Shown here: positions 40,146 to 48,911 of the stretch, in pieces
Layout: each line of letters begins with the position of its first letter
Numbering within the stretch: the stretch's first letter is position 1
Notes under the pieces: model-generated
What the model was told of the DNA's origin: nothing
The model's database searches: none
The model's input: the letters and a program-made list of their open reading frames with translations, nothing else
From: Ruthenibacterium lactatiformans
Lineage (GTDB): Bacteria > Bacillota > Clostridia > Oscillospirales > Ruminococcaceae
DNA length: 64,000 bases
Assembly: GCF_000949455.1 (NCBI RefSeq)
Contig: NZ_JXXK01000001.1
Span: 1 to 64,000, forward strand
Direction: 5' to 3'
Program-made: the position numbers and the translations under genes

Positions 40146-40161
40146 GAAGGAGTACAAACAT

Positions 40162-41616
40162 ATGAAGAACCAAACGAAGAAGGTCCTGCAAAAGACAGGC
40201 GTGATTTTGGCGATGGTGATGATCTTCACCATGCTGGCCGTTCCGGCTTGGGCGGATGAGACAGGCTCAGGCACAAGTTCCAGCGCGAGTACCAGCAGCA
40301 GTGACACAACGCCTGCTCCTGTTGCAGGCGACCCGTACATTGCGGCTTATACAGTCACGGATGCTGCAGGAGCAGAGCTCCAGCGCATTGAAGAAGGGCA
40401 GAAATGCCGTATTATCATTGCGGTTGTTGACCCGCGTATTACCTCCGCTGATCAGTTGACACTGGCAGACGGACGCGCACTGGCTGCGAATATTAAAATT
40501 ACATCGACAGCATCGTTCGCATCCCCTTCGCTGGGAGATATCACGACGACGACATTCGCTGCCGATAAAGTCGGTGCAGCAGGTCTTCAATATGCGATTA
40601 TCCTGAACGACATTACTTACTTGGGCGGGGATAATAAGCTTTCTTTCGATTTGGCGTACAATGACAATACACGCCAACTCAAATCCATGTCGCAGCCCAT
40701 CAGCCAGTGCGTGGGTTCTTCCACCGAGGGCGCCAAGGCCTCGGCGCTGGTCGTCACCTCCGCCAGCTATGGCGGCGGCAGCATCAACGCGGGCAGCGAT
40801 TTCGCGCTGACCGTCGATGTGCTGGCTTCCGGCGGTACCGTGGGGGCCGAAAATGTGGCTGTCAACCTTGCGCTGCCCGAGCAGATCACCGTTGCCAGCG
40901 GCAGCACCAATATTTTTGTAGGCAACATGAAACCGGGCGCTTCCACACAGGTGACGTTTCAACTGAATGCCAGCGCTGTGGCAAATGGCGGCAGCTATAA
41001 TATTACAGTAAACGTTTCGGGAAATTCCGCGTCTGACAGCGCTGCGCTCACAGCACAGATGCCTGTTACGGTACCCATTGTACAGCCCGAACGCTTCGAG
41101 ATATCCCGCACGGATTTCCCGGAGTATCTTTCCATGGGCGAGGAAGGCTATGCCTCTGTTTCTTTTGTGAATAAGGGCAAAGGCATCATTTATAATGTTT
41201 CGGCCGAGATCACGGGCGATGGAATCACAACCACCGAGGGCAACCAATTCATCGGCAATATTGCTGCAGGAACTGAAAGCTCTGCAGACTTTACCATTCA
41301 AACTGCCAATGCAGGCACGCTGAACGGCCTTTTGACCGTCACTTATGAGGACGAGAAAGGCAACGCAAAAACGCTCACAAAAGAGTTCTCCATGACCGTA
41401 GAGGAGATGCAGATGGGCGGCGACGATACGATGGGCGGCGGTATGGACACTATGGTCCCGATGGAGCCGGAGCCCACAGGCGTGCCCGTATGGGTGTGGA
41501 TCGTTGTGGGCGTGGGCGTTGTAGCGGCCGTGGTCGTGGTTCTCGTTGTTTTGAAGAAGAAAAAGGCGAAACGCCGCGCGGCACAGCTCATGGAGGATGA
41601 CGATGAAGATATCTGA
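40162..41616 (+). CDS. secreted, C-terminally anchored CARDB-like protein
   Basis: A 484-residue surface protein. Seen: signal peptide (about 1-31, VPAWADE cleavage region), a Thr/Ser linker, two to three beta-sandwich modules of CARDB/NEW3 type (for example INAGSDFALTVDVLASGG and NVAVNLALPEQI, about 212-245; STQVTFQLNASAVANGGSY, about 259-277), a Met/Gly/Pro-rich linker (DDTMGGGMDTMVPMEPEP, about 423-440), a C-terminal membrane helix (about 444-466) and a KKKKAKRR-acidic tail. It sits between the ATPase and permease genes, overlapping the permease by 14 nt, so it is probably the transporter's extracellular adaptor or substrate-capturing part. Confidence 0.85.
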   Translation: MKNQTKKVLQKTGVILAMVMIFTMLAVPAWADETGSGTSSSASTSSSDTTPAPVAGDPYIAAYTVTDAAGAELQRIEEGQKCRIIIAVVDPRITSADQLTLADGRALAANIKITSTASFASPSLGDITTTTFAADKVGAAGLQYAIILNDITYLGGDNKLSFDLAYNDNTRQLKSMSQPISQCVGSSTEGAKASALVVTSASYGGGSINAGSDFALTVDVLASGGTVGAENVAVNLALPEQITVASGSTNIFVGNMKPGASTQVTFQLNASAVANGGSYNITVNVSGNSASDSAALTAQMPVTVPIVQPERFEISRTDFPEYLSMGEEGYASVSFVNKGKGIIYNVSAEITGDGITTTEGNQFIGNIAAGTESSADFTIQTANAGTLNGLLTVTYEDEKGNAKTLTKEFSMTVEEMQMGGDDTMGGGMDTMVPMEPEPTGVPVWVWIVVGVGVVAAVVVVLVVLKKKKAKRRAAQLMEDDDEDI

Positions 41617-43075
41617 TTTGCTGAAGCTCAGCACGGATAACCTTCGCCGCCGCAAAGGCCGTACAGCACTCACCGTGATCGGTGTTGTCGTGGGAACCTG
41701 CGCCATTGTCGTAATGATCTCCCTCGGCATCGCCACCAACCGGCGCACGGACGAGATGCTGTCTACTTGGAGCGATCTGACGCAGATTCAGGTGTTCAGC
41801 TATTCGGAAAATCCGGATACGCCTGCGCTGGATGATAAAATGGTCGCACAGTTCAAGGAAATGGAAAATGTTGTGGCGGCCACGCCGTTGTACAATTTTC
41901 AAAGCATGAACGCGAACGTGGTGGCGGGCAAAAAAGACCGCTATTCCATGTATATGTACAACGCTGTGGGCATGGATGTAGATGCGATCGAGCCGATGGG
42001 GATCGAGCTTGTCAGCGGCAGTTATCTGACAGGCCAGTCGCTGGGACGCAACAAGATTCCCGTGCTGGTGGGCGAGGACACAGCCTATCAGTTCGAGGAT
42101 ACGAAAAAAAGTTACCGCAATCCGGACCGTTACCGCTGGAAGGAAACAGATGAAAACGGAAACGTCATCAAGCAGCCGTTTTTTGATATCACGAAAGAGA
42201 CGCTCACCATGCAGATGATTTACGAGTACGATGACCAGGGCAACCCCAAAATGCGGGAATACGAACTGGTTGTTGTGGGCGTGATGAAGACTGACTACTC
42301 CAAACGCGGCACCGAGGGCATCATCATGAATATTGCCGATATGAAGCGGCTGGAGGAAGAGTATAAAAAACTGAGCAAAAATTCCGGTATGGGCGGCGGC
42401 AGCGTCGTGATGTACGGTGGCTCCAGCGGTACCAAGGTGAAAGGATACGACCAGGTATACGTTAAGGTGGACGATGTGAACCATGTGGGCGCGGTGGAGC
42501 AGATGATCAAGGATATCGGCTACCAAACTTCCTCCATGACGCAGTACAGGGAGGATATGCAAAAGCAGGTAGCTTCCGGCCAGATGATGCTGGGTGGCCT
42601 TGCGGCGGTTTCACTTCTGGTGGCGGCGCTCAACATTGCCAATACCATGACGATGGCGATTTACGAACGAACAAAAGAGATCGGCGTGATGAAGGTGCTC
42701 GGTTGCAAGCTTTCGAAGATACGCCAGATGTTCCTCATTGAATCCGGCACCATCGGTTTTATCGGCGGTGTTATAGGATGTCTGTTTAGTGTTTTGATCA
42801 GCTTTGTTCTGAATAATTTTACGGTTTGGATGCAGGCCATCACCGGGTGGCTGATGAGCATCGGCGTGCAGGTGAATTTCGATGCTTCCAGCTTTGACGT
42901 CGGCGCGTTGTTCGGTATGGGCGGCATGGGCGGTATCGGAAACATTTCCGATATTCCCGCTTGGCTGCTGTTGATGGCGCTGATTTTTGCGACGGTGGTG
43001 GGACTGCTTTCCGGCATTGCTCCGGCCAATCGGGCCGTCAAAATCTCTGCGTTGGAAGCCATCCGGCACGAATAG
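41603..43075 (+). CDS. MacB/FtsX-type ABC transporter permease
   Basis: A 490-residue permease. Seen: an N-terminal membrane helix with KGRTALTVIGVVVGTCAIV (about 18-36), a large extracellular MacB_PCD-like domain (about 50-320), and three C-terminal membrane helices (about 332-352, 382-410, 447-475) with the FtsX motif NTMTMAIYERTKEIGVMK (about 346-363) and the closing PANRAVKISALEAIRHE. ATG 41603 has GGAGG 6 nt upstream, which lies within the end of the preceding gene; ATG 41597 is too close to it. MacB-like systems in Gram-positives often export peptides or signal envelope stress. Confidence 0.92.
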   Translation: MKISDLLKLSTDNLRRRKGRTALTVIGVVVGTCAIVVMISLGIATNRRTDEMLSTWSDLTQIQVFSYSENPDTPALDDKMVAQFKEMENVVAATPLYNFQSMNANVVAGKKDRYSMYMYNAVGMDVDAIEPMGIELVSGSYLTGQSLGRNKIPVLVGEDTAYQFEDTKKSYRNPDRYRWKETDENGNVIKQPFFDITKETLTMQMIYEYDDQGNPKMREYELVVVGVMKTDYSKRGTEGIIMNIADMKRLEEEYKKLSKNSGMGGGSVVMYGGSSGTKVKGYDQVYVKVDDVNHVGAVEQMIKDIGYQTSSMTQYREDMQKQVASGQMMLGGLAAVSLLVAALNIANTMTMAIYERTKEIGVMKVLGCKLSKIRQMFLIESGTIGFIGGVIGCLFSVLISFVLNNFTVWMQAITGWLMSIGVQVNFDASSFDVGALFGMGGMGGIGNISDIPAWLLLMALIFATVVGLLSGIAPANRAVKISALEAIRHE

Positions 43076-43108
43076 CAGATTATACCCGAAAAATGGACAG
43101 AGAAAAGA

Positions 43109-43146
43109 CACCTCCTGTTGTAGAATAAAAACTACAACAGGAGGTG
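43109..43146. repeat. 15-bp perfect inverted repeat over a transposase ribosome site
   Basis: CACCTCCTGTTGTAG (43109-43123), loop AATAAAAA, matching arm 43132-43146 that contains the AGGAGG site of the transposase remnant. Such hairpins guard IS genes against read-through expression. Confidence 0.75.
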
Positions 43147-43151
43147 TTGTT

Positions 43152-43400
43152 GTGTCGAGACAATATGCAAAAGCAGAAGAGTTGAACGGGGAAGTATTTC
43201 GAAAGAAAGCGGCAGGAGAAACAAATCGGGAAAAAGCAGAAAGCTATGGGCTGCAAACCATTGTCTCTTTTTATACATTTTCAATTTGCGAAACGCATTT
43301 ACTGAACCCTGAGTACACCCAATTCTACAATTTTAAACGCATTGAATTGGAAACGGCCTCACGCCCAACCCAATCAGGAGCAGGGCCGCAGAATTCTTCG
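43152..43400 (+). pseudogene. internally deleted IS3-family transposase remnant
   Basis: GTG 43152, 7 nt after AGGAGG, opens a frame whose first 35 residues (SRQYAKAEELNGEVF, KAAGETNREKAESYG) resemble the N-terminal HTH of IS3-family OrfA. The frame then jumps to PEYTQFYNFKRIELET (about residues 53-68), which resembles the C-terminal YIxFYNxxRIQLK segment of OrfB. About 1 kb of transposase is therefore missing. TGGACAG at 43094 may be the left end; I cannot find a matching right end before the M42 peptidase stop at 43456. Confidence 0.55.
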
Positions 43401-43455
43401 CTATTCTGCGACGAGGCTCTCTACTCATTGCACTGCGCTTTGTTTGATATAAGCA

Positions 43456-44532
43456 TCAGGCCATGGGGTTGAGCAGACGGAGCACGTCGGGCGTAAGCGC
43501 GCGCAGGATGGCGCAGGCGAGCGCAATGGCGGCGTCGACATCTGCGGCGGCAGAATAGCCGTAATGCGTGTGCGCATAGCGCACGGGAATGCCCAACACC
43601 AGCGTCGGCACCCCGCCCGGCGCAAGGTGGATGCTGCCGCCGTTGGTGCCGCCGCCTGTGCGGACCGCGCACTGGTGGGGAATGTTGTTCTCTTCCGCAA
43701 CCCTGCGTGCAAATGCCACAAGGCCGGGATGCGCCACCATGCTGCCATCGCGGAAGCGTATCTGCACACCTTTTTTCAAGGCGCCTTGGGCCTCGTCCGG
43801 GGCGGTGAAGTTATCGTCCGCGGGCGTGCCCTCCAGGCAGATGGCCAGTGCGGGACGCAGGCGCTCCGCCGTGATTTTTGCACCGCGCAGGCCGACTTCC
43901 TCCTGCGTGGAAAACGCCGCTGTAACGTCGGCACAAAGGGTTTCGTCCTTCAATGCACGCAGAACTTCCACAACACCGGCACAGCCCAAGCGACAGTCAA
44001 AAGCTTTGCCGAGCATCAAACCGGTGGCGTCGTTGTAGCTGAACTGCACGTCGGGTACCGCAACAAGGCCGGGTTCCAATCCAAGCAGCTCTGTGGCGTC
44101 TTTGCGGCTGCACACTCCGGCGTCCAGCAGGATGCTCTCCATCGAAAGCGGCGCGCTGCGCTCAGCCGCCGTCATAAAATGCGGCGGCTTGGAGGTGGAC
44201 ACGGCGCGCACGGTCTCACCGCGCCTGTTGTGCAGCAGAAAGGTGTGGGCGGGGATGTTGTGCTCCACCCAGCCGCCCAGCGGCACGATGCGCAGCAGGC
44301 CTGTGGCCGTGATGCTCTGTACCATAAAGCCCACTTCATCCGTATGGGCGTCCAGCATTACCAACGGACGTCCGCCCACATTCTGCGGCAAAGAGACATA
44401 CAGGTTCTGCATGCTGTCGCGGTGTGCGGCCAGTCCGCCCAGGCTGCTTTCAATCACATCGACCGCCTCTTTTTCATATCCCGAGGGGCCGAATGCATCG
44501 GATATCGCAGCGCATAATTCAAGGTCAGCCAT
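43456..44532 (-). CDS. M42 family metallopeptidase
   Basis: A 358-residue dinuclear zinc aminopeptidase of family M42 (PepA/FrvX/TET-like). Seen: metal ligand and base motifs MLDAHTDEVGFMV (His and Asp about 60-72), KAFDCRLGCAG (Asp about 178), STQEEVGLRGA (catalytic Glu pair about 208), ECLEGTPADD-like CLEGTPADDN (about 231-240) and RYAHTHYGYS (last His about 318). ATG 44532 is preferred to ATG 44541, which directly abuts the AGAAGG site. Last gene of a minus-strand run with nadE. Acts in cytosolic peptide turnover. Confidence 0.92.
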   Translation of the reverse strand: MADLELCAAISDAFGPSGYEKEAVDVIESSLGGLAAHRDSMQNLYVSLPQNVGGRPLVMLDAHTDEVGFMVQSITATGLLRIVPLGGWVEHNIPAHTFLLHNRRGETVRAVSTSKPPHFMTAAERSAPLSMESILLDAGVCSRKDATELLGLEPGLVAVPDVQFSYNDATGLMLGKAFDCRLGCAGVVEVLRALKDETLCADVTAAFSTQEEVGLRGAKITAERLRPALAICLEGTPADDNFTAPDEAQGALKKGVQIRFRDGSMVAHPGLVAFARRVAEENNIPHQCAVRTGGGTNGGSIHLAPGGVPTLVLGIPVRYAHTHYGYSAAADVDAAIALACAILRALTPDVLRLLNPMA

Positions 44533-44635
44533 TTTTTTCATACCTTCTTTTCATTTTTTATTGCCGTGGCAAAGAGCGTAAAATACGGAAAGTACCGCGG
44601 TCTGGCAAACAGCAAAAGCTGTTTGCTGTGAAGCA

Positions 44636-46552
44636 TTATTCCTCCAGCGCATCTGCCTGCGCCACCCACAGCGCGGCGCTGGCGTCGCTGGGCATGCGCC
44701 AGTCTCCGCGCGGCGACAATGTTACGGAACCCACCTTGGGACCGTCCGGCAGGCAGCTGCGTTTGAACTGCTGGGAGAAAAAACGCCTGTAAAAATTCCG
44801 CAGCCATTTCAGCAGCACGGCATTTGTGTATTCTCCGGCAAAAGCCTGTCGGGCAAGATAATAGACCTTTGCCGGAGAGAACCCCCAGCGCACGGCATAA
44901 TAGAGGAAAAAGTCGTGCAGTGTGTAAGGCCCGACGATCTCTTCTGTTTGTTGGCTGATTTTTCCGTTTTCAGCGGGCAGCAGCTCCGGACTGACGGGTG
45001 TGTCCAGAATATCGCGAAGCACCTGCCGAAGCGCGCTGCTTTCAGTTTCGTCCGCCACGGAGGCGACGATATGCCGAATGAGCGTCTTGGGGACCGAGGC
45101 GTTTACGCCGTACATACTCATATGGTCGCCGTTATAGGTGGCCCAGCCCAGCGCCAGCTCTGAAAGATCGCCTGTGCCGATGACAAGCCCGCCCAGCCGG
45201 TTGGCAAGGTTCATGAGCACCAACGTGCGCACACGAGCCTGCGTATTCTCATACGTGACGTCGTGTCGGGTTTCGTCCTGGCCGATGTCGGCAAAGTTGC
45301 TGCGCACGGTTTGAGTGATGTCTACATGCTGCAGCGTCACGCCCAGCGCCTCGCAAAGGCGTTGGGCATTGGTGCGCGTGCGCTCCGTAGTGCCGAAGCA
45401 AGGCATCGTTACGGCGACGATGTCAGAGAGCGGGCGCTCCAGCAGGGAAAAGGCCCGAACGGTGACGAGCAGTGCAAGGCAGCTGTCCAGTCCGCCGGAG
45501 ATGCCGACAACAGCGGTTTTAGCATGCGTATGTTCCAGACGCTTTTTCAGGCCTGACGCCTGCATAGCCAGGATGGCGTCACAGCGCCGGGCGCGCTGTT
45601 CGGCGTCCGCCGGCACAAAAGGAGCGGATGAGACGATGCGGGTAAGCGGAGAGACGTTTTGCGGCAGTACGAATGGGATGACTTCATAGTTTGCGTTGTC
45701 TTCAGCGGGGAAGCTGGTGTTTTTCAGCCGTTCCCCCGCAAGGCGTTCCACGTCGATGTCGGTTAACGCCATACCGCCGCAGAAAGGCGCAGTTTCGGCC
45801 AGAAGCGCGCCGTTTTCAGCGACCATATTATGTCCGGCGAAAACCATATCGGTGGTCGATTCGCCTTCACCTGCATCCGCGTAAACGTAACCGCACAGCA
45901 GGCGGGCAGACTGGCCGGTCACAAGCGCACGGCGGTATTCAGCCTTGCCGATGGTCTCGTCACTGGCGGAAAGATTGCAGATGAGTGTGGCGCCTGCCAT
46001 GGCGTGCCGTGTACTGGGAGGCAAAGGAGCCCAAAGATCCTCGCAGATCTCGACGGCCAGCGTCAGCGCGGGCTGCGTTCCGCATTGGAACAACAGGTTC
46101 GTGCCGAAAGGGACCTGTGCGCCCGACAGGTCAATGACGCCGTTTTCTGCCGGGGCAGGTGTAAACTGCCGCTTTTCGTAAAATTCATTGTAATTGGGCA
46201 GGTGTGTTTTCGGCACGACGCCCAGCACACGCCCGTTTTGGCACACAGCCGCGCAGTTATACAGCTTACCGCCGTGCGTAAGCGGCAGCCCCAGAACAAA
46301 AAGAAGCGGCAGCCCGGCGGTATCCCGCAGGACGTCAGCCAGTGCGTCCCGCGCGCCCTGCTGCAGCACCGGTTGAAAAAACAGGTCCCCGCAGGTATAG
46401 CCTGTGATGCAAAGCTCCGGCAAGCATGCGATTTCCGCACCGGCGGCTGCTGCGCCGCGCAGCACCTCGATGATCTGCCGGGCATTGTAGGCGCAGTCCG
46501 CCACGCGGATGCTGGGGGTAAGCGCTGCTGTCTTTACAAATCCATATTGCAT
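44636..46552 (-). CDS. nadE: glutamine-dependent NAD(+) synthetase
   Basis: A 638-residue two-domain enzyme completing NAD synthesis by amidating nicotinate adenine dinucleotide. Seen: N-terminal nitrilase-type glutaminase with triad Glu46 (CLPELCITGY), Lys115 (VVPKTHLPNY) and Cys170 (AVEICEDLW); C-terminal synthetase with P-loop VVGISGGLDSCLAL (about 352-365), PCFGTTERTRTNA, and GTGDLSELALGWATYNGDH (about 474-492). Length agrees with the large bacterial form. RBS GAGGGATC. Lies between the phospholipase-D-like and M42 genes. Confidence 0.96.
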   Translation of the reverse strand: MQYGFVKTAALTPSIRVADCAYNARQIIEVLRGAAAAGAEIACLPELCITGYTCGDLFFQPVLQQGARDALADVLRDTAGLPLLFVLGLPLTHGGKLYNCAAVCQNGRVLGVVPKTHLPNYNEFYEKRQFTPAPAENGVIDLSGAQVPFGTNLLFQCGTQPALTLAVEICEDLWAPLPPSTRHAMAGATLICNLSASDETIGKAEYRRALVTGQSARLLCGYVYADAGEGESTTDMVFAGHNMVAENGALLAETAPFCGGMALTDIDVERLAGERLKNTSFPAEDNANYEVIPFVLPQNVSPLTRIVSSAPFVPADAEQRARRCDAILAMQASGLKKRLEHTHAKTAVVGISGGLDSCLALLVTVRAFSLLERPLSDIVAVTMPCFGTTERTRTNAQRLCEALGVTLQHVDITQTVRSNFADIGQDETRHDVTYENTQARVRTLVLMNLANRLGGLVIGTGDLSELALGWATYNGDHMSMYGVNASVPKTLIRHIVASVADETESSALRQVLRDILDTPVSPELLPAENGKISQQTEEIVGPYTLHDFFLYYAVRWGFSPAKVYYLARQAFAGEYTNAVLLKWLRNFYRRFFSQQFKRSCLPDGPKVGSVTLSPRGDWRMPSDASAALWVAQADALEE

Positions 46553-46577
46553 AAACGATCCCTCACTTAGTTTTACG

Positions 46578-48008
46578 TCATATCAGAAACCGGAACAACC
46601 GGGAGAAAATGGAAACAAAGCCCATCAAAAGGCGCTTGCCGAGAGAGACATTCAGCGCCGTTGCTCCGCTCCCCGGAAGATAAGCGTTGTCCGGACCGAC
46701 TGCGGCCGATTGCGCGAACAAAGTATCCAGCTCCGCATTCAGCTGTGCGAAAAACTCCGGGCTGTCGATGATAAGAACAGATTCCGTGTCGATATACAGG
46801 CTTCGGTCATCCAGATTAAAGGAACCTACCACGGAAATCCGCCCATCTGCGACACAGGATTTTCCGTGAATAGAATCTGTGCTTTGATATTCGTAGATTT
46901 CCACGCCGGTTGCCAAAAACTTGGCGCGCTGGGAGCTATACGCAGAAAACGCCGGATAATTGGGCGAAGATGCCATGGAGTTTGTCAGATATTCCACATG
47001 CCCCTGCTTTGCAAGGCGGGTGAGCGCGGCCAGCGTTGACGGATTGGCTGTCGCGTAGGGCGTCTGGAGCCGGATTTTTTGGCAACCGGAGAGAAGCTGC
47101 GCCAGCGTCGCGCCCAGTGTGGGTTCTTTTTTGAACGGGGAGACAGGATTGTGCAGCAGGGTGACGCGCTGTGTAGGAACGGCACATTGGGAGGCAGGCT
47201 CCGAGGGCAGATAGAACGAGGGGGCGGCGGCCTCCCATCTTGCGGCAGTTTCCTTCAAGTATTCCTGCGCCGCAAGGCCGTCTGCACGGCGGCTTGGTGA
47301 AAGTGTGCCGAATTTGTCGGTCTCCGGCGCATCCCAAAGCGTATCCATATAGATTTTGGCTTGTGCGGTCACGCTTTCGGAGGAATCCGGCGTCCCAGCA
47401 AGATCGTTCAAAACAAGAACATCCCGGTCATATGTGACAGCCCCCTCATAGCCGGGCGGGGCGAAATATTCGTCGCCGATATTGCGGCCGCCCAACAGAA
47501 GCATCCGATCATCTGCCAGGATAAATTTGTCATGCAGCAGTGCATTCCATTCCCATGGCCTGAGCAGATCTACGGGGTTATAAATACGGTATTCGATATT
47601 GGGATGCGCACGCAACGCAAGGGCGATATTACTCCGCGCGCCGGAAAGGCCGCCCACAGTGCCGTCCAGCAGAACGCGTACGCGCACGCCTCGGTCGGCC
47701 GCCCTCAACAGTTCTGCGAAAAAGCACTCCGTAGTCTCGCCGCTTTTGACACAATGATAGCAGACGTCCAGTGTGCTCTGCGCGGTACGGATCACTTCCA
47801 CGCGGCGTGCAAACGCATCTTGTGGCTCCTCCACCAGTACGGCCCGGTCCGGCCCGCGGCCGATGCCGTAAAAGCTGTCGGTTTGGGGAAGGTTTCGCGC
47901 CTGGCGGGGAAGCAGATAGGCCAACACACCTCCGGTAAAGATATAAACCAGATAGGCAAGCAGCAAGCGCAGGGAATAGCGCGGAAGCTTTTTGAAAAAT
48001 GACTGCAT
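46578..48008 (-). CDS. phospholipase D-like protein (cardiolipin synthase C type)
   Basis: A 476-residue membrane-anchored phospholipase D superfamily protein. Seen: N-terminal membrane helix (about 10-32), first HKD motif ALLHDKFILADDRMLLLGG (His about 157), and second HxK motif SIHGKSCVADGRISVVGSFN (His about 382), each followed by GxRN/GSFN. The arrangement resembles cardiolipin synthase ClsC/YmdC-type enzymes. ATG 48008 gives the expected basic start before the membrane helix, with GAGG about 11 nt upstream. Substrate is inferred to be phospholipid. Confidence 0.88.
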   Translation of the reverse strand: MQSFFKKLPRYSLRLLLAYLVYIFTGGVLAYLLPRQARNLPQTDSFYGIGRGPDRAVLVEEPQDAFARRVEVIRTAQSTLDVCYHCVKSGETTECFFAELLRAADRGVRVRVLLDGTVGGLSGARSNIALALRAHPNIEYRIYNPVDLLRPWEWNALLHDKFILADDRMLLLGGRNIGDEYFAPPGYEGAVTYDRDVLVLNDLAGTPDSSESVTAQAKIYMDTLWDAPETDKFGTLSPSRRADGLAAQEYLKETAARWEAAAPSFYLPSEPASQCAVPTQRVTLLHNPVSPFKKEPTLGATLAQLLSGCQKIRLQTPYATANPSTLAALTRLAKQGHVEYLTNSMASSPNYPAFSAYSSQRAKFLATGVEIYEYQSTDSIHGKSCVADGRISVVGSFNLDDRSLYIDTESVLIIDSPEFFAQLNAELDTLFAQSAAVGPDNAYLPGSGATALNVSLGKRLLMGFVSIFSRLFRFLI

Positions 48009-48123
48009 TGATTTTACGCCTCGATTTGAGTGGGATGACAAAGAAAGAAAAAAGCCGGGTATCCGCGGAAAGCAGGAATTTCTTTGACGGCGGGTAAAGC
48101 AGCGTGCCTGCCCATATTTGTTT

Positions 48124-48897
48124 TTATAAAATGAATTCCGGCTCCCGCCGTGCGTTGTGTTTTTGGTAAAAAGCGCTTTCTGCAGTGCGCAGCATCACGG
48201 GATTCAACCTGCGGGCGTGGACGGGACACACCTTGATGCAGCGCATACAGGAGATGCACGCGTCCTTATCCGTACAACTGGGAACGTTAGCGGGGATGGC
48301 ATGTGCAGGGCAAAGCGCGGCGCAGATTCCGCAGCCGGTACAGCTTCGCCCGGCCTTTGGCTTCATGGGAACACCGCCAAACTCTTTGTAAGGGCGAGTC
48401 CCTTTTACGGAAACTGGAGAGAGCGCCTCGGATGTGGACAGCTTTTTCCATAGCTGTGTGCCGAACGCTTCGATTTTTTTCGCATCCTGTGCGTCGGGCC
48501 GTCCGGCGGCGACGGAATGCATGATGGAATGCTCCGCGATCAGCGCGGCCGCTGCGAATGGGATAAACCCGTTTGCAGCGGCAATATCCGCAAGCTCCAG
48601 CAGCGCGTCGTCATATTCGCGGTTGCCGTAGGCCGCAACCAGGACGGCAGGCGTCCGGCTGCCCTGCATGCGGCGCAGCGTTTGCACCGCCGGAGAGGGA
48701 ATGCGTCCTCCATATACGGGGACGCCAAATAGCACAAGGTCATCCGGGCCAAAGTCCATGCTTAGTCCGCGCTGTGTATACGGCGTGATATCGACCTCGC
48801 GTGGTTTTGAGGGAAACGTTTTCGAGAGCATGGACACAAGGCGCCGGGTGGAGCCTGTTGGACTGAAGAAAATACTTGTGACATTTCGAATCTCCAT
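48124..48897 (-). CDS. EFR1 family ferredoxin-flavodoxin fusion
   Basis: A 257-residue electron-transfer protein. Seen: N-terminal flavodoxin-like fold with FMN loop FFSPTGSTRRL (about 9-19) and FGVPVYGGRIP (about 57-67), followed by two [4Fe-4S] motifs: CTGCGICAALCPAHA (about 187-201) and CISCMRCIKVCPVHA (about 212-226). This flavodoxin plus 2x[4Fe-4S] arrangement is EFR1 (EF-hand-unrelated flavin/ferredoxin) typical of anaerobic Clostridia. GGAGG 7 nt upstream of ATG 48897. Partner unknown; it lies between a MATE pump and a phospholipase-D-like gene. Confidence 0.9.
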   Translation of the reverse strand: MEIRNVTSIFFSPTGSTRRLVSMLSKTFPSKPREVDITPYTQRGLSMDFGPDDLVLFGVPVYGGRIPSPAVQTLRRMQGSRTPAVLVAAYGNREYDDALLELADIAAANGFIPFAAAALIAEHSIMHSVAAGRPDAQDAKKIEAFGTQLWKKLSTSEALSPVSVKGTRPYKEFGGVPMKPKAGRSCTGCGICAALCPAHAIPANVPSCTDKDACISCMRCIKVCPVHARRLNPVMLRTAESAFYQKHNARREPEFIL

Positions 48898-48911
48898 GGA
48901 AAAGCCTCCGT

